Part shown: in pieces, positions 17,265-26,920 of the stretch
Layout: every line of letters begins with the position of its first letter
How positions within the stretch are numbered: the stretch's first letter is position 1
DNA from: Streptomyces sp. AC555_RSS877
GTDB taxonomy: Bacteria; Actinomycetota; Actinomycetes; Streptomycetales; Streptomycetaceae
Assembly (NCBI RefSeq): GCF_019049245.1
Contig: NZ_JAGMUK010000195.1
Coordinates: 1-64,000, forward strand
Reading direction: 5' to 3'
DNA: 64,000 nt
Program-made: the position numbers and the translations under genes
Notes under the pieces: model-generated
Database searches by the model: none
Seen by the model: only the letters and a program-made list of their open reading frames with translations
Told to the model about the DNA's origin: nothing

Positions 17265-18083
17265 TCTTGTGGTTGATCGTGTCGGGAGGGGATCGCCCGT
17301 GTCGTCCGCGCCTCCGTCGTACTAGGGGCACCGGTACCCGGTGGAGATCATCTCGCACTGTGTGGCTGTACTTCCGGTTCCCGCTCAGCCTCCGTGAGGT
17401 CGAGGAGCTGATGCTGGAGCGCGGCGTGATCGTGTCCTACGAGAGCATCCGCCGCTGGTGTCTGAAGTTCGGGCAGGCCTACGCCAACGCGCTGCGCCGC
17501 AGGCGTCCCCGGCCCGGTGACAAGTGGCACCTGGACGAGGTCTGCATCAAGATCAACGGGCGGTTGCAGTACCTGTGGCGGGCCGTCGACCAGGACGGCA
17601 ACGTCCTGGACATTCTGGTGCAGAACCGGCGGGACAAGGCCGCGGCCAGGCGATTCTTCCGCCGGCTCCTCATGGAGACCGGGTCCGTGCCGCGGGTGGT
17701 CGTCACCGATAAGCTCCGCTCCTACGGCGCCGCCCACCGCGAGGTCATGCCCTGCGTCGAGCACCGGCAGTCGAAGTACCTGAACAACCGCGCCGAGAAC
17801 TCCCACCAACCGACCCGGCAGCGCGAACGGGCCATGAAAGGCTTCCGCAGCGTCGGCGGAGCGCAGAGATTCCTCGCCGCGTTCAGCGGCATCTCACCCC
17901 ACTTCCGACACGCCGCCACCGTTTCACCGCCCACGACTGCCGCACCGAAATGCACCACCGCTTCACCACCTGGCGCATCGTCACCGGCTGCGCCCCCGCG
18001 GATGCCTGAAGCGTGCAGTACCGGCGACACGATCACCCCAGCCTGCCCCAACGACCCTTTCATCCCCACAAGTTGACAGTGCC
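17265..18083 (+). mobile_element. IS6-family element, decayed
   Basis: The right end at 18071-18083 reads inward as GGCACTGTCAACTTGTGG. The left end keeps only a partial match (CTTGTGG, then TGATCGTGTCG near 17268-17284), with the terminal GGCACTGT lost. The transposase inside has three lesions. The right end abuts an IS21 IstB fragment, so the element probably inserted into a resident IS21 copy. Confidence 0.6.
17299..18009 (+). pseudogene. IS6-family transposase, disrupted
   Basis: The DDE transposase core is clear: FPLSLREVEELMLERG, KWHLDEVCIKINGR (first Asp), VVVTDKLRSYG (second Asp) and NNRAENSHQPTR (Glu). Starting from GTG 17299 there is an in-frame TAG after PPSY, then a 2-base loss near 17363 that shifts from ISHC into the VWLYFRFP frame, and a third shift near 17905 that moves the C-terminus (RHRFTAHDCRTEMHHRF) to yet another frame. 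The catalytic residues survive, but no intact protein can be made. Confidence 0.75.
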
Positions 18084-18282
18084 CGAGCGGGAGGAGAAGA
18101 ACAGCGTCGCGATCGCGTCCAACGAGTCGTTCTCGGGGTGGACGAAGACCTTCACCGACCCACGGCTGTGCGCGGCGATCGTCGACCGGCTGACCTTCAA
18201 CGGGGCGATCATCCAGACAGGCACGGACTCCTACCGCCTCGCCCACACCAAGGCCCAGGCCGAACGCGCCGCGGCCGACTGA
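18084..18282 (+). pseudogene. IS21-family IstB ATPase, C-terminal fragment
   Basis: The frame EKNSVAIASNESFSGWTKTF, DPRLCAAIVDRLTF and GTDSYRLAHTKAQAE is the C-terminal end of IstB, the AAA+ target-selection helper of IS21 elements. It begins exactly where the IS6 right end stops, so about 190 N-terminal residues with the Walker motifs are lost. Confidence 0.7.
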
Positions 18283-18346
18283 CACCCTCTGATGCACGGG
18301 CCATGAGGAGATATTTGGTTGCTCGCCTGCGGGGGTGGTGGATGCA

Positions 18347-19651
18347 ATGTCGGGCATGGTGACTGAGGTCCGCCCGCCGCGCCGGGATGAGATGGCTGCG
18401 TACTACCGGGCATTGCCATGTGCGAACGGGTTGCCGAGCTGGGAGCCTGCGGACGCCGCGTGGCACGGTGGCCCCGAGCCGTGGCCTCCACAGCGCACGC
18501 CTGCGAGCGCTGAGCAGCTCGAGAAGTTAGCGGCAGCCGACATCGAAAACGAGTCCTTCCACCCGATCGCAACGTTCGTCGACGGCGAGTGTGTCGGCGC
18601 GTCGGCGACCATCTCCTTCGAGGTGACGGTCCCCGGCGGGCGAACGGCGAGGATGGCTGGTGTCACGGCTACCGGGGTGATCGCGACGCATCGTCGGCGC
18701 GGTTACCTGCGGCAGATGGTGCAGGCCATGTTCGAGGCCGCCTGGGAGCGAGGCGAGCCGTTGGCGATGCTCAGCGCGAGCGAGGGCAGCATCTACGGGC
18801 GGTTCGGGTTTTCGCCTGCGACCTACCGCACCCGGTGGGAGCTGGCGCGTCACGAAGCGGCCCTCCTTCCGGCAGAGCCGGATCCCGGGTCGCTGGAGCT
18901 GGTCGATGCTGCGCAGGCGAAAACGGCCTGGCCCCGGGTGCATGCAGAGGTGCGGGCACACCGCGTCGGAGAGCTCAGCCCTCTCCCCGGGCGCTGGGAC
19001 GGGCTGTCCGACGAAGCAGACGGCACAAACGGACCGCTTCGCTTCCTCGCCCACCGCGACAAGCACGGCGACGTGGACGGCATAGCCAACTTCCGACTGC
19101 CGTGGTCCCCGACCGCTGACCGTGCGGGAACGCTCGTGGTGGAAGCCCTGGAGGCGACGAACTCTGTGGCCTACCGCGCGTTGTGGGGACTGCTGATCGA
19201 CTTCGACCTCACCAAGACCGTCGTGGCGCCTGGCCGTCCGCGCGACGAACCCCTGCGATGGATGCTCACGAACCCGCGAGCGATGCGCATCACCCGGCAG
19301 ACGGACAACCTCTGGGCACGCCTTCTCGACGTCCCCCGTGCCCTGACACAACGCTCATACCTCGCACCCGGCAGCCTGAATTTCACTATCGACGACGACC
19401 AGATGTGGCCGGCGAACAACGGGACATGGCATATGAAGGCAGACGACGCCGTAGCGACGTGCGTTCCGACCGACGGCACGGCGGACCTGACCATCACGCT
19501 CTCAGCGCTCAGCTCGCTCTACTTCGGTGGCATGTCGGCGCAGAACCTGGCGCATGCGGGCCACATCACTGCGCACGCCGACGGCGCGATCGGGCATCTT
19601 GCCCGGATGTTCTGGACCGACCCCGAACCGCACAACTCCTTCGGCTTCTGA
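18347..19651 (+). CDS. Eis-type GNAT N-acetyltransferase
   Basis: A 434-residue protein with the tripartite Eis layout: an N-terminal GNAT domain carrying the acetyl-CoA loop (GVIATHRRRGYLRQM), a second GNAT-like domain with no CoA site, and a C-terminal sterol-carrier-like domain ending in Phe (NSFGF), whose terminal carboxylate is the catalytic base in the family. Mycobacterial Eis acetylates aminoglycosides and host or own proteins at several amines. The native substrate here is unknown. ATG 18347 is chosen; GTG 18335 and ATG 18356 are alternatives. It stands alone between IS remnants. Confidence 0.88.
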   Translation: MSGMVTEVRPPRRDEMAAYYRALPCANGLPSWEPADAAWHGGPEPWPPQRTPASAEQLEKLAAADIENESFHPIATFVDGECVGASATISFEVTVPGGRTARMAGVTATGVIATHRRRGYLRQMVQAMFEAAWERGEPLAMLSASEGSIYGRFGFSPATYRTRWELARHEAALLPAEPDPGSLELVDAAQAKTAWPRVHAEVRAHRVGELSPLPGRWDGLSDEADGTNGPLRFLAHRDKHGDVDGIANFRLPWSPTADRAGTLVVEALEATNSVAYRALWGLLIDFDLTKTVVAPGRPRDEPLRWMLTNPRAMRITRQTDNLWARLLDVPRALTQRSYLAPGSLNFTIDDDQMWPANNGTWHMKADDAVATCVPTDGTADLTITLSALSSLYFGGMSAQNLAHAGHITAHADGAIGHLARMFWTDPEPHNSFGF

Positions 19652-20145
19652 CCGAACTCGACCGCCGACCTTGGGCACGTCACTCGAACACCGCATGATC
19701 CTCGACGGCGTCAGGAGCTGACGAGGGAACACAACGGCGCGGTGACATCAATTCACATCGACATTGATCATGCGCGTGCCCCTCGAGTGACTCCCGAACT
19801 CACCTCGAAATGGCATCCACGGAAAGTGACACAGCCACACTCCTGAACCAGAGGCTTCTCATCCGGGCCGATCCAACGGTGCACACCTCCGTTGCATTTT
19901 CTGACCTCACCGGGCTGAGCATGTAAGCCTGTATCGGGCTGTGCACATTGGTCGTACGCCGACACCAAGCCCTCAAGGCGACCGCGGGAACAGCAGGTAG
20001 AAGTCAAGGGGGGCTTGATCCAAGGCCGGGTAGTTAACGGATTCCTGCTGGTGGCAAGGGGGTTCGGCGTCGATCGCAACGCGGGCAACGGAATCGACGT
20101 TGATCAGATGGTCCGCCAAAGACCGCTGATCGCCGAGGAGCCCCG
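19652..20145. other. Gene-free stretch between Eis and the IS4 transposase
   Basis: No convincing coding sequence is visible in either direction. Codon usage is less GC-biased than in the flanks, and short frames look random. The right part probably contains the left end of the IS4-family element, including a partly palindromic segment (TTGATCAGATGG, then CCGCTGATC at about 20100-20130) just before the transposase start, but I cannot fix a terminal repeat. Confidence 0.4.
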
Positions 20146-21342
20146 TTGCCTGCATCTCTGTGTGCCCTGCCACCCGGTCTGACGACCTTCTCTCAAGAAC
20201 TCACGGTGGCCGCGGGGCAGTACGGGCCTGGTCACCTGGGTGAGTTGACCCAGTTCGTACCCTTCGACCTCGTCGACGCCGTCCTGGAGGAGACCCGGTG
20301 TGTGCAGCGCCGGCTACGGGACCTGCCCACACGGGTCGGGGTCTACTTCTTGCTCGCGATGTGCCTGTTCCCGGAGGTCGGCTACCGGTTGGTGTGGCAG
20401 AAGCTGACCACCGCACTGGCGGGCGCCGGACTGGAGACCGCGTGGCCGACCGCGAAGGCCCTCCGCGACCTGCGCCGACGAGTCGGTCCGGCGCCCGTCC
20501 ACCGCTTGTTCGAAGTCCTCGCCGGCCCGCTCGCCCAGCCCTCCACGCCCGGCGTGAGGTTCGGGTCCTTCCGAACGGTCTCCTTCGACGGCTACAGCTC
20601 GATCAAGCTGCCCGACAGCGTCCGGAACGTGGACCACTTCGGTCCGCAGAGCCGTGGTGGCTATCCGATGCTGGAGCTGATGACTTTGGTGGAGACCGGG
20701 ACTCGGGCCCTGATCGGCGCGGTATTCGGAGCCACCAGCGACGGGGAGACCGCCTATGCCCGCCGGCTGCTGCACCACCTGAGCCCGAACATGCTGGTCC
20801 TGTGGGACAAGGGCTTCGACGCCAACGCCTTCCTCGCCGCCGTGGCCGACACCGGTGCCCAGTTCCTGGGCCGGCTCCGGGCCAACCGCCGCACCCCGAT
20901 TCTTGTCAGGCTCGCGGACGGCTCCTACCTGTCCGTCCTCGGCACCCTCCCGGTCCGGGTCGTAGAAGCACAGATCGCCGTGACCTGCGACGACGGCAGT
21001 ACCTTCACCGGCTCCTACCGCCTGGTGACGACTCTCACCGACGCCCGCCGCTACCCGGCCGACGCTCTCGTCGGCCTCTACCACCAGCGGTGGGAGCACG
21101 AATCTGCCTACTTCGCGCTGCGGCACACCATTATGCGGGGCCGGGTGCTGCGGTCGGGCGACCCGGTCGGTGTCGAGCAGGAGATGTGGGCCCTGCTCAG
21201 CCTCTACCAGGCCCTGCGAACCGTGATGGTCGAGGCGGCAGAGTCCCGGCCGGGCACCGACCCGGACCGATGCGGCTTCACCATCGCCGATCACCCGCGG
21301 GACCGCCTGCTGTGGCAGCGGCAGGGGTCGCAGATGGCGTAG
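20146..21342 (+). mobile_element. IS4-family transposase, C-terminally truncated
   Basis: The TTG start at 20146 opens a 398-residue DDE transposase of the IS4 type: N-terminal zinc-ribbon-like domain, FRTVSFDGYSSIKLPD (first Asp), VLWDKGFDANAFL (second Asp) and YHQRWEHESAYFALR (the YREK-like signature with Glu). After CGFTIA at about 21288 the frame enters an inverted ISL3 fragment and ends 17 residues later, so the native last 30 or so residues are lost. All three catalytic residues remain, but the missing end and right terminal repeat make it probably immobile. Confidence 0.75.
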
Positions 21343-21738
21343 CGCGGTGCTGCGGGAGACGGGCACGGCCAGCAGGCCGGCGAGGCGTGCGGCCGCCCGA
21401 CCGCATAACTCCCGCGCCACCTGGGATATTTGCCAGGCAAGCCGCACCGTGCGGCGCTGATGGCGTTCCAGCAGTCCGGGAATCTGCTCGCGGAAGGTCT
21501 GGCTCCGGCAGCCCAGGACCGGACAGACCAGCCGCCGTGCCCGCAGGTGGACGACGACCGGGCGGCCGTCGACCGGCATGTCCGTCACCGTCCGGCGGTG
21601 ATACCCGTGCACCTTCGCCGTCGGCGTCCGGCACACCGGACACGGCACCGCCACATCTCGCGTGCGGGCCGTGACCACCACTGCGTCACCACAGCCCTCC
21701 ACGTCCTCGACGACGAGCACCGACAGCCCGGAAAGCAC
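21290..21738 (-). pseudogene. ISL3-family transposase, N-terminal fragment
   Basis: From ATG 21738 the protein reads VVVTARTRDVAVPCPVC, VHGYHRRTVTDMPVDGR, RRLVCPVLGCRSQTF and VSRSTALRHL. This is the zinc-finger and helix-turn-helix part of ISL3 transposases, and the cysteines CPVC and CPVLGC are intact. Similarity stops at about 21290, where the IS4 element begins on the other strand; the DDE domain is gone. The 199 bp between 21738 and 21938 hold no gene. Confidence 0.7.
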
Positions 21739-21937
21739 CGTGCTGATAAGGGAGTGACATCCATCGCAAGATCATGGCCGCGAATGGCTATCCGGCGTCA
21801 CCACCGACTACGGGCCAGAGCCGAACGTTTTACAGTCCCTCACGCCCTGTACGACCCGGGATGGGGACGTACAGGGCCTGCCGGGCGATCGGCGAGGACG
21901 GACGACGTTCGCCGGCGTGCGGGGACGGCCGCTGCGC

Positions 21938-22663
21938 TCATCCGGCCGGTGCGGGAGTGGGGTTGCCGTAGTAGGCGTCGGGGCCGTGTTTGCGGGTGTA
22001 GTGGCGGTTGAGGAGGTGCGGGGGCGGCGGGGCGGTCGGAGACAGGGCCAGGGTGTGAAGGGCGATGTCGGCGACGGCCTCGCAGATGATGGCGTGTTCG
22101 AGGGACTTGCGGGCGGTGGCGCCCCAGGTGAACGGGCCGTGGCCCGCGACCATGGCCGCAGGTACCTCCACGGCCTTCTGGTCGTCCTCCTTAAGCATGT
22201 CCACGATCACGCGGCCGGTGTTGTACTCGTAGTCCTTCGCGCACTGCTCGGCGGTGAGGTCGGGGGTGCAGGGGATGGGGCCGTTGAAGGTATCGGCGTG
22301 GGTGGTCCCCAGCACCGGTATCTCCAGGCGGGCCTGGGCGAAGGCGACGGCGTGGGTGGAGTGGGTGTGGGTGACGCCGCCGATCGAGGGGAAAGCCAGG
22401 TAGAGGCAGCGGTGGGTCTCGGTGTCGGTGGAGGGGCGCAGGTCTCCGTCGACCACCTCGCCGTCGGAGAGGCGGACGGTCACCAGGTGGTCGAGGGCGA
22501 GATCCTCGTAGGGCACGCCGGAGGGCTTGATGACGAAGACGCCTGCCTCACGGTCGACGCCGCTCACATTGCCCCAGGTCAGCGTCGCCAGGCCGACCTG
22601 AGGGATGGCCAGGTTCGCGTTCAGCACCTCTTGGCGCAGGCCGTCGCGGACTCGTACGGTCAT
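21938..22663 (-). CDS. araD: L-ribulose-5-phosphate 4-epimerase
   Basis: A 241-residue class II aldolase-fold enzyme that converts L-ribulose 5-phosphate to D-xylulose 5-phosphate, the last step of L-arabinose entry into the pentose phosphate pathway. LTWGNVSG and KPSGVPYEDL form the phosphate and substrate loops. The zinc histidines are in THTHSTHAVAFAQ and the C-terminal HGPFTWG, and KDYEYNTG is shared by AraD proteins. ATG 22663 is used; the longer frame has no ribosome site. It is the last gene of the araB-araA-araD operon, 49 bp after araA. Confidence 0.95.
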   Translation of the reverse strand: MTVRVRDGLRQEVLNANLAIPQVGLATLTWGNVSGVDREAGVFVIKPSGVPYEDLALDHLVTVRLSDGEVVDGDLRPSTDTETHRCLYLAFPSIGGVTHTHSTHAVAFAQARLEIPVLGTTHADTFNGPIPCTPDLTAEQCAKDYEYNTGRVIVDMLKEDDQKAVEVPAAMVAGHGPFTWGATARKSLEHAIICEAVADIALHTLALSPTAPPPPHLLNRHYTRKHGPDAYYGNPTPAPAG

Positions 22664-22712
22664 CGGTCGTCGTCTCCTTGGATACGGATCCGGTTCTTGG
22701 GCTGCACCGCTG

Positions 22713-24230
22713 TCACAGAGCTTGGGCGAGGCGGTGGTAGGCGGCGTTCCAGCGGACTTCCTTGGCAAACTGCTCGATGCTGGTGGTCTCGTCGATGGTG
22801 AGCAGCTCGACGCCGGTCATGGCGGCGTAGTCGGTGAGTGTCTCGATGTCGACGGCCGAGCTGAGCACGGTGTGGTGCGGGGCGCCGGCGAGAAGCCAGC
22901 TCTCGGCGGACTCCGCGAGAGAGGGGCGGGGCTTCCACACGGCGCGGGCCACCGGCAGGCGGTGCAGCGGCTCGCTGGGGCTGATGACATCCACGGCGTT
23001 GGCGGTCAGCCGGAACCGGTCGCCGAGGTCGGAGAGGCCGACGACGACCGCTTTTCCGGGCGCCGCGTCGAAGACCAGACGGACGGGGTCCTCGCGGCCG
23101 CCGATGGAGAGGGGATGGATCTCGCAGCGGGGGCGGGCGGATGCGATGGAGGGGCAGACCTCCAGCATGTGGGCGCCGAGGACGCGTGGGGTGCCGGGGC
23201 CGAGGTGGTAGGTGTAGTCCTCCATGAAGGAGGTGCCGCCGGGCAGCCCGGCGCCCATGACCTTCATCGTGCGCAGCAGGGCGGAGGTCTTCCAGTCGCC
23301 CTCGCCGCCGAAGCCGTAGCCGTCGGCCATCAGCCGCTGGACTGCGAGGCCGGGCAGTTGGCGCAGGCCGCCGAGGTCCTCGAAGTTGGTGGTGAAGGCG
23401 GTGAAGCCGCCCTCGGTGAGGAAGGTCCGCAGGCCGACCTCGATACGGGCCGCGTAGAGGAGGGAGTCGTGGCGGATGCCGCCGGGGCGCAGCGCCGCGA
23501 CGACGTCGTACGACTCGACGTACTCCTCCGCGAGTTCGGCCGCCACCTTGTCCTCGACCGCGTCCACGACGGCGACGAGATCGTTGACGGCGTAGGTGTT
23601 CACGGAGAAGCCGAACCGCAGCTGGGCCTCCACCTTGTCGCCTTCGGTGACGGCGACGTCGCGCATGTTGTCGCCGAAGCGGGCGAGGCGCAGGCTGCGC
23701 GAGGTGTGGCGGCCGACGGCGGCGCGGGCCCAGGCCGAGACGCGTCGGATGACTCGCGGGTCGGTGGCGTGCCCGGCGACGATCTTGCGGTCGATGCCCA
23801 CACGAGACTCGATGTGGCCGAACTCGCGGTCGCCGTGGGCGGCCTGGTTGAGGTTCATGAAGTCCATGTCGATGCTCGGCCAGGGCAGCGACAGGTTGTA
23901 CTGGGTGTGCAGGTGCAGCAGCGGCCGGTCCAGGACGCTGAGTCCGCCGATCCACATCTTGGCGGGTGAGAAGGTGTGCATCCACGCGATCACGCCCACG
24001 CAGGTGTCGGAGGCGCTCGCCTCCTGGCAGATCCGCCGGATCGACTCGGCGTTGGTGAGGACCGGCTTCCACACGATCCTGACCGGCAGCTTGCCGGGGC
24101 GGCCGAGGGTCTCGGAGATGCTCCGGGACTGGTCGGCCACCTGACGCAGGACGTCGTCGCCGTACAGGCCCTGGCTTCCGGTGAGGAACCAGATCTCGTG
24201 CTCGAGGTAGGGGGTGGTGCTGGTGTTCAT
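22713..24230 (-). CDS. araA: L-arabinose isomerase
   Basis: A 505-residue manganese-dependent isomerase turning L-arabinose into L-ribulose, of the usual length for AraA (about 500). The N-terminal EIWFLTGSQGLYG is diagnostic. The metal and catalytic acids lie in GEGDWKT and GTSFMEDYTYH, and HTQYN (LHTQYNLSLPW) contributes to the sugar site. Start MNTSTTPYLEHEIW at 24230 with AGGAAAACC upstream. It sits between araB and araD with short gaps, so it is translated from one transcript. Confidence 0.96.
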   Translation of the reverse strand: MNTSTTPYLEHEIWFLTGSQGLYGDDVLRQVADQSRSISETLGRPGKLPVRIVWKPVLTNAESIRRICQEASASDTCVGVIAWMHTFSPAKMWIGGLSVLDRPLLHLHTQYNLSLPWPSIDMDFMNLNQAAHGDREFGHIESRVGIDRKIVAGHATDPRVIRRVSAWARAAVGRHTSRSLRLARFGDNMRDVAVTEGDKVEAQLRFGFSVNTYAVNDLVAVVDAVEDKVAAELAEEYVESYDVVAALRPGGIRHDSLLYAARIEVGLRTFLTEGGFTAFTTNFEDLGGLRQLPGLAVQRLMADGYGFGGEGDWKTSALLRTMKVMGAGLPGGTSFMEDYTYHLGPGTPRVLGAHMLEVCPSIASARPRCEIHPLSIGGREDPVRLVFDAAPGKAVVVGLSDLGDRFRLTANAVDVISPSEPLHRLPVARAVWKPRPSLAESAESWLLAGAPHHTVLSSAVDIETLTDYAAMTGVELLTIDETTSIEQFAKEVRWNAAYHRLAQAL

Positions 24231-24294
24231 GAGGGTTTTCCTTTCAGGGTGACGACCACCTATGAGGCGGGGGCCGTCGGGCACAGGGAGTCGC

Positions 24295-25974
24295 TCAGGC
24301 GGACGCCTCGGCGCGGATCCGGCGCAGTCGGTGCATAACCTCGTTGGCGCCGCGCCCGAAGTAGTCGTGCAGGAGCTGGTATTCGGCGAACAGCCGGTCG
24401 TAGGCCGCGGCCCGCTCCGGGTCGGGCTGGTAGACGCCCGCACGCGCCTTGCCCATGGCCCGGGCGGCGGCCCGGATGTCCGGGTACGCCCCCGCCGCGA
24501 CCGCCGCGTGCATCGCCGAGCCGAGAGCGGGTCCCTGGGCGGAGTCGATCACGCCGAGGGGTCGGCGGGTGACGTCGGCGTAGATCTGCATGAGCAGCGC
24601 GTTCTTCGTCAGGCCGCCCGCGATGATCAGTTCGTGGACCGGCACGCCCGCGGTCTCGAATGTCTCGATGATGGTGCGGGTGCCGAAGGCGGTGGCTTCC
24701 AGCAGCGCCCGGTAGACGTCCTCCGGGAGGGTGGACAGGGTCAGGCCCACCAGGACTCCGCTGAGGTCGTGGTCGACCAGGACGCTGCGGTTGCCGCTCT
24801 GCCAGTCCAGAGCGATCAGTCCGTGCTGGCCGATCTCCTGTTCGGCCGCGAGTGCCGTCAGGTGTTCGTGTGCGTTCCGTCCGAGTGCGGCGGCCTCCTT
24901 GGCGTACGACTCGGGGAAGCCGGTGCGGATGAACCAGCCGAAGATGTCGCCGACGCCGCTCTGCCCGGCCTCGTAGCCCCACAGGCCGGGCAGGACGCCG
25001 CCGTCGACGACGCCGCACATGCCCGGGACCTCGGCCCACTGGTCGGAGCTCATGACGTGGCAGGTCGAGGTACCCATGATGGCCACCATCCGGCCCGGTT
25101 CCACGGCCGTGGCGGCGGGCGCCGTCACATGGGCGTCGACGTTGCCGACGCAGACCGCGATGCCTTCGGGAAGACCCGTCCACGCGGCGGCCTCGGCCGT
25201 CAACGTGCCTGCCAGGTCGCCCAGTTGACCGATGGGGTGGTCCAGCTTGGTGGTCACGAAGTCGGCGAAGCCGGGATTGAGCGCGGCGAGGTACTCGGGG
25301 GAAGGGTAGGTGCCGTCCTGGTACTGGCCCTTGTAACCGGCGGTGCAGGCGTTGCGGACGTAGGTGCCGGACAGCCGCCACACGATCCAGTCGGCGGCCT
25401 CGATCCAGCGGTCGGTCAGCTCGTAGAGCTCCGGGTCCTCCTCCAGCAGTTGCAGTGCCTTGGCGAACTCCCACTCCGAGGAGATCTTCCCGCCGTACCG
25501 CTTCAGCCACGGCTCCTTGCGCTCTGCGGCCAGGTCGGTGATCCGGTCGGCCTGGGCCTGCGCCGCGTGGTGGCGCCACAGCTTGACGTAGGCGTGCGGC
25601 CGGCCGGTGAGGTGCGGCAGTTCGCACAGCGGGGTGCCGTCGGTGAGCACCGGCAGCATCGTGCAGGCGGTGAAGTCCGTACCGATCCCGATGACCTGCT
25701 CCGGCCGCACACCGGCCCGGGCCAGCGCCTCCGGTACGGCGATACGCAGGACGTCGATGTAGTCCGAGGGCACCTGCAGGGCCCAGTCGGGCGGCAGCGG
25801 GGTCCCGTCGGGCAGCTCCCGGTCGAGGACGGCGTGGGTGTAGGGGTGGTCGGCGGAGGCGAGTTCGGTGCCGTCGGACACGCGAACCACGACGGCCCGT
25901 CCGGACAGCGTCCCGTAGTCGACTCCGATGACGTAGGTGTCGGACTGCGGCTGTTCCGCGTGTTCGGCGTTCAC
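24295..25974 (-). CDS. araB: L-ribulokinase
   Basis: A 559-residue FGGY-family kinase that phosphorylates L-ribulose. The N-terminal GVDYGTLSGRAVVV is the first ATP-binding loop, and GTDFTACTMLPV, GNVDAHV and IMGTSTCHVM line the sugar and phosphate sites. IIAGGLTKNALLMQI is the C-terminal FGGY signature. The GTG start at 25974 has AGAAGGGCG upstream. It is the first gene of araBAD. The region just upstream (25975-26050) must hold the promoter and sugar-responsive operator; a 15-bp terminator hairpin at 26051-26083 isolates it from the decayed gene beyond. Confidence 0.95.
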   Translation of the reverse strand: MNAEHAEQPQSDTYVIGVDYGTLSGRAVVVRVSDGTELASADHPYTHAVLDRELPDGTPLPPDWALQVPSDYIDVLRIAVPEALARAGVRPEQVIGIGTDFTACTMLPVLTDGTPLCELPHLTGRPHAYVKLWRHHAAQAQADRITDLAAERKEPWLKRYGGKISSEWEFAKALQLLEEDPELYELTDRWIEAADWIVWRLSGTYVRNACTAGYKGQYQDGTYPSPEYLAALNPGFADFVTTKLDHPIGQLGDLAGTLTAEAAAWTGLPEGIAVCVGNVDAHVTAPAATAVEPGRMVAIMGTSTCHVMSSDQWAEVPGMCGVVDGGVLPGLWGYEAGQSGVGDIFGWFIRTGFPESYAKEAAALGRNAHEHLTALAAEQEIGQHGLIALDWQSGNRSVLVDHDLSGVLVGLTLSTLPEDVYRALLEATAFGTRTIIETFETAGVPVHELIIAGGLTKNALLMQIYADVTRRPLGVIDSAQGPALGSAMHAAVAAGAYPDIRAAARAMGKARAGVYQPDPERAAAYDRLFAEYQLLHDYFGRGANEVMHRLRRIRAEASA

Positions 25975-26050
25975 TATTTGTCGCCCTTCTGTTCGGTATT
26001 TCGTACGTCGTTCGAGTGGATGGACAAGGCGAAAAAGTGAGACCTGGGAA

Positions 26051-26083
26051 GCCGGCCGGGGTCTGTGCCAGACCCCGGCCGGC
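26051..26083 (-). terminator. Strong hairpin terminator
   Basis: GCCGGCCGGGGTCTG (26051-26065) pairs perfectly with CAGACCCCGGCCGGC (26069-26083) around a 3-nt loop. It lies 7 bp past the stop of the minus-strand carbohydrate-binding pseudogene at 26090, so it terminated that gene and insulates araB. Confidence 0.85.
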
Positions 26084-26089
26084 GGTGAG

Positions 26090-26773
26090 TCAGCCGTTGA
26101 GCGGCGCGACGGTCACCTTGTCGATGTCGGGCGCGAAGGCGGAGGAGTTGCTGAAGGTTGTAGTTGCCGGACCCGGAGACCTGGTTGTTGGCGTCGCGCA
26201 CGTTCATCACGTAGCGCCCGGCCGCAGGGGCGTTCACCTGGAAGGTGAGGGTGTTGCCCGAGCCGTTGCCGATGCTGCCGACGCACTTGCCGCCGGAGGA
26301 CCAGGTGTTGTTGGCGACAGCCGCGGCTCCGGCGCGGGTGGCGGCCTCGGCCTGGTAGGTCGTGGCGCCCATGGTGTCGACGCCGCTGGTGACACGCAGG
26401 TCGCGCAGAGTGAGGCTGCCGCTGGACGGGCGGCGGCGGTGATGCGGTTGTTGCCCGCCGACAGGTACAGCTTCAGGGTCTTGTCCGTCAGGCTGCCGCT
26501 GGTGGAGGCCAGCGTCACGGCGGTGTCGCCGTCCAGGCTGAGCGTGCTGCTCGCGGTGGAGGCGTAGTCGGCGTGCACGGTGTAGCAGCCGTCGGCCGGG
26601 GCGAACACGTCGAAGGCGGCCTTGTTACCGGAGTCAGGACCCGGGCACCGGCGCCTCAGGTAGCGAGGGTCTGGGATGTGAAGAGCGGGCCGACAGCCGT
26701 TAGATGTCACCGGTCTCCTGCCGGAGGCTTCGCCAGAGCGTGGAACGGTGGACCAGTGGCGGGTGCGGAACAC
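26090..26773 (-). pseudogene. Secreted carbohydrate-binding enzyme, internally deleted and frameshifted
   Basis: A GTG at 26773 with GAAGGGGGC upstream starts MFRTRHWSTVPRSGEAS. The frame then jumps to a carbohydrate-binding module (FDVFAPADGCYTVHADY, LKLYLSAGNNRITAAA). A shift near 26430 moves the next module (MGATTYQAEAATRAGAAA, WSSGGKCVGSIGNGSG) to a second frame, and another near 26155 moves the end (SSAFAPDIDKVTVAPLNG, then stop) to a third. These are the C-terminal CBM35-like modules of secreted glycosidases. The catalytic domain is missing. Its position next to araBAD suggests a lost arabinan- or arabinoxylan-degrading enzyme. Confidence 0.6.
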
Positions 26774-26920
26774 GTGCTGCCCCCTTCGATGGCCGCAGTC
26801 CGATATTTCGAACAACGTGCGGTACTCCGAACTGCGAACTACGATCGAAAGATAGGTTTCAGCCGGGAGCACGTCAATGGAACTGGCCAGTTCAGTTCCG
26901 ATTCGTCCTGGGCTGTTCTC

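Noticed and set aside
24262..26040. A 592-codon plus-strand open frame
   Set aside because: Antisense to araB, which is complete and recognisable.
25975..26050. Candidate AraR-type operator upstream of araB
   Set aside because: TATTTCGTACG and TCGTTCGA strings are present, and a similar TATTTCGAACA lies at about 26803, but no clear symmetric site could be defined.
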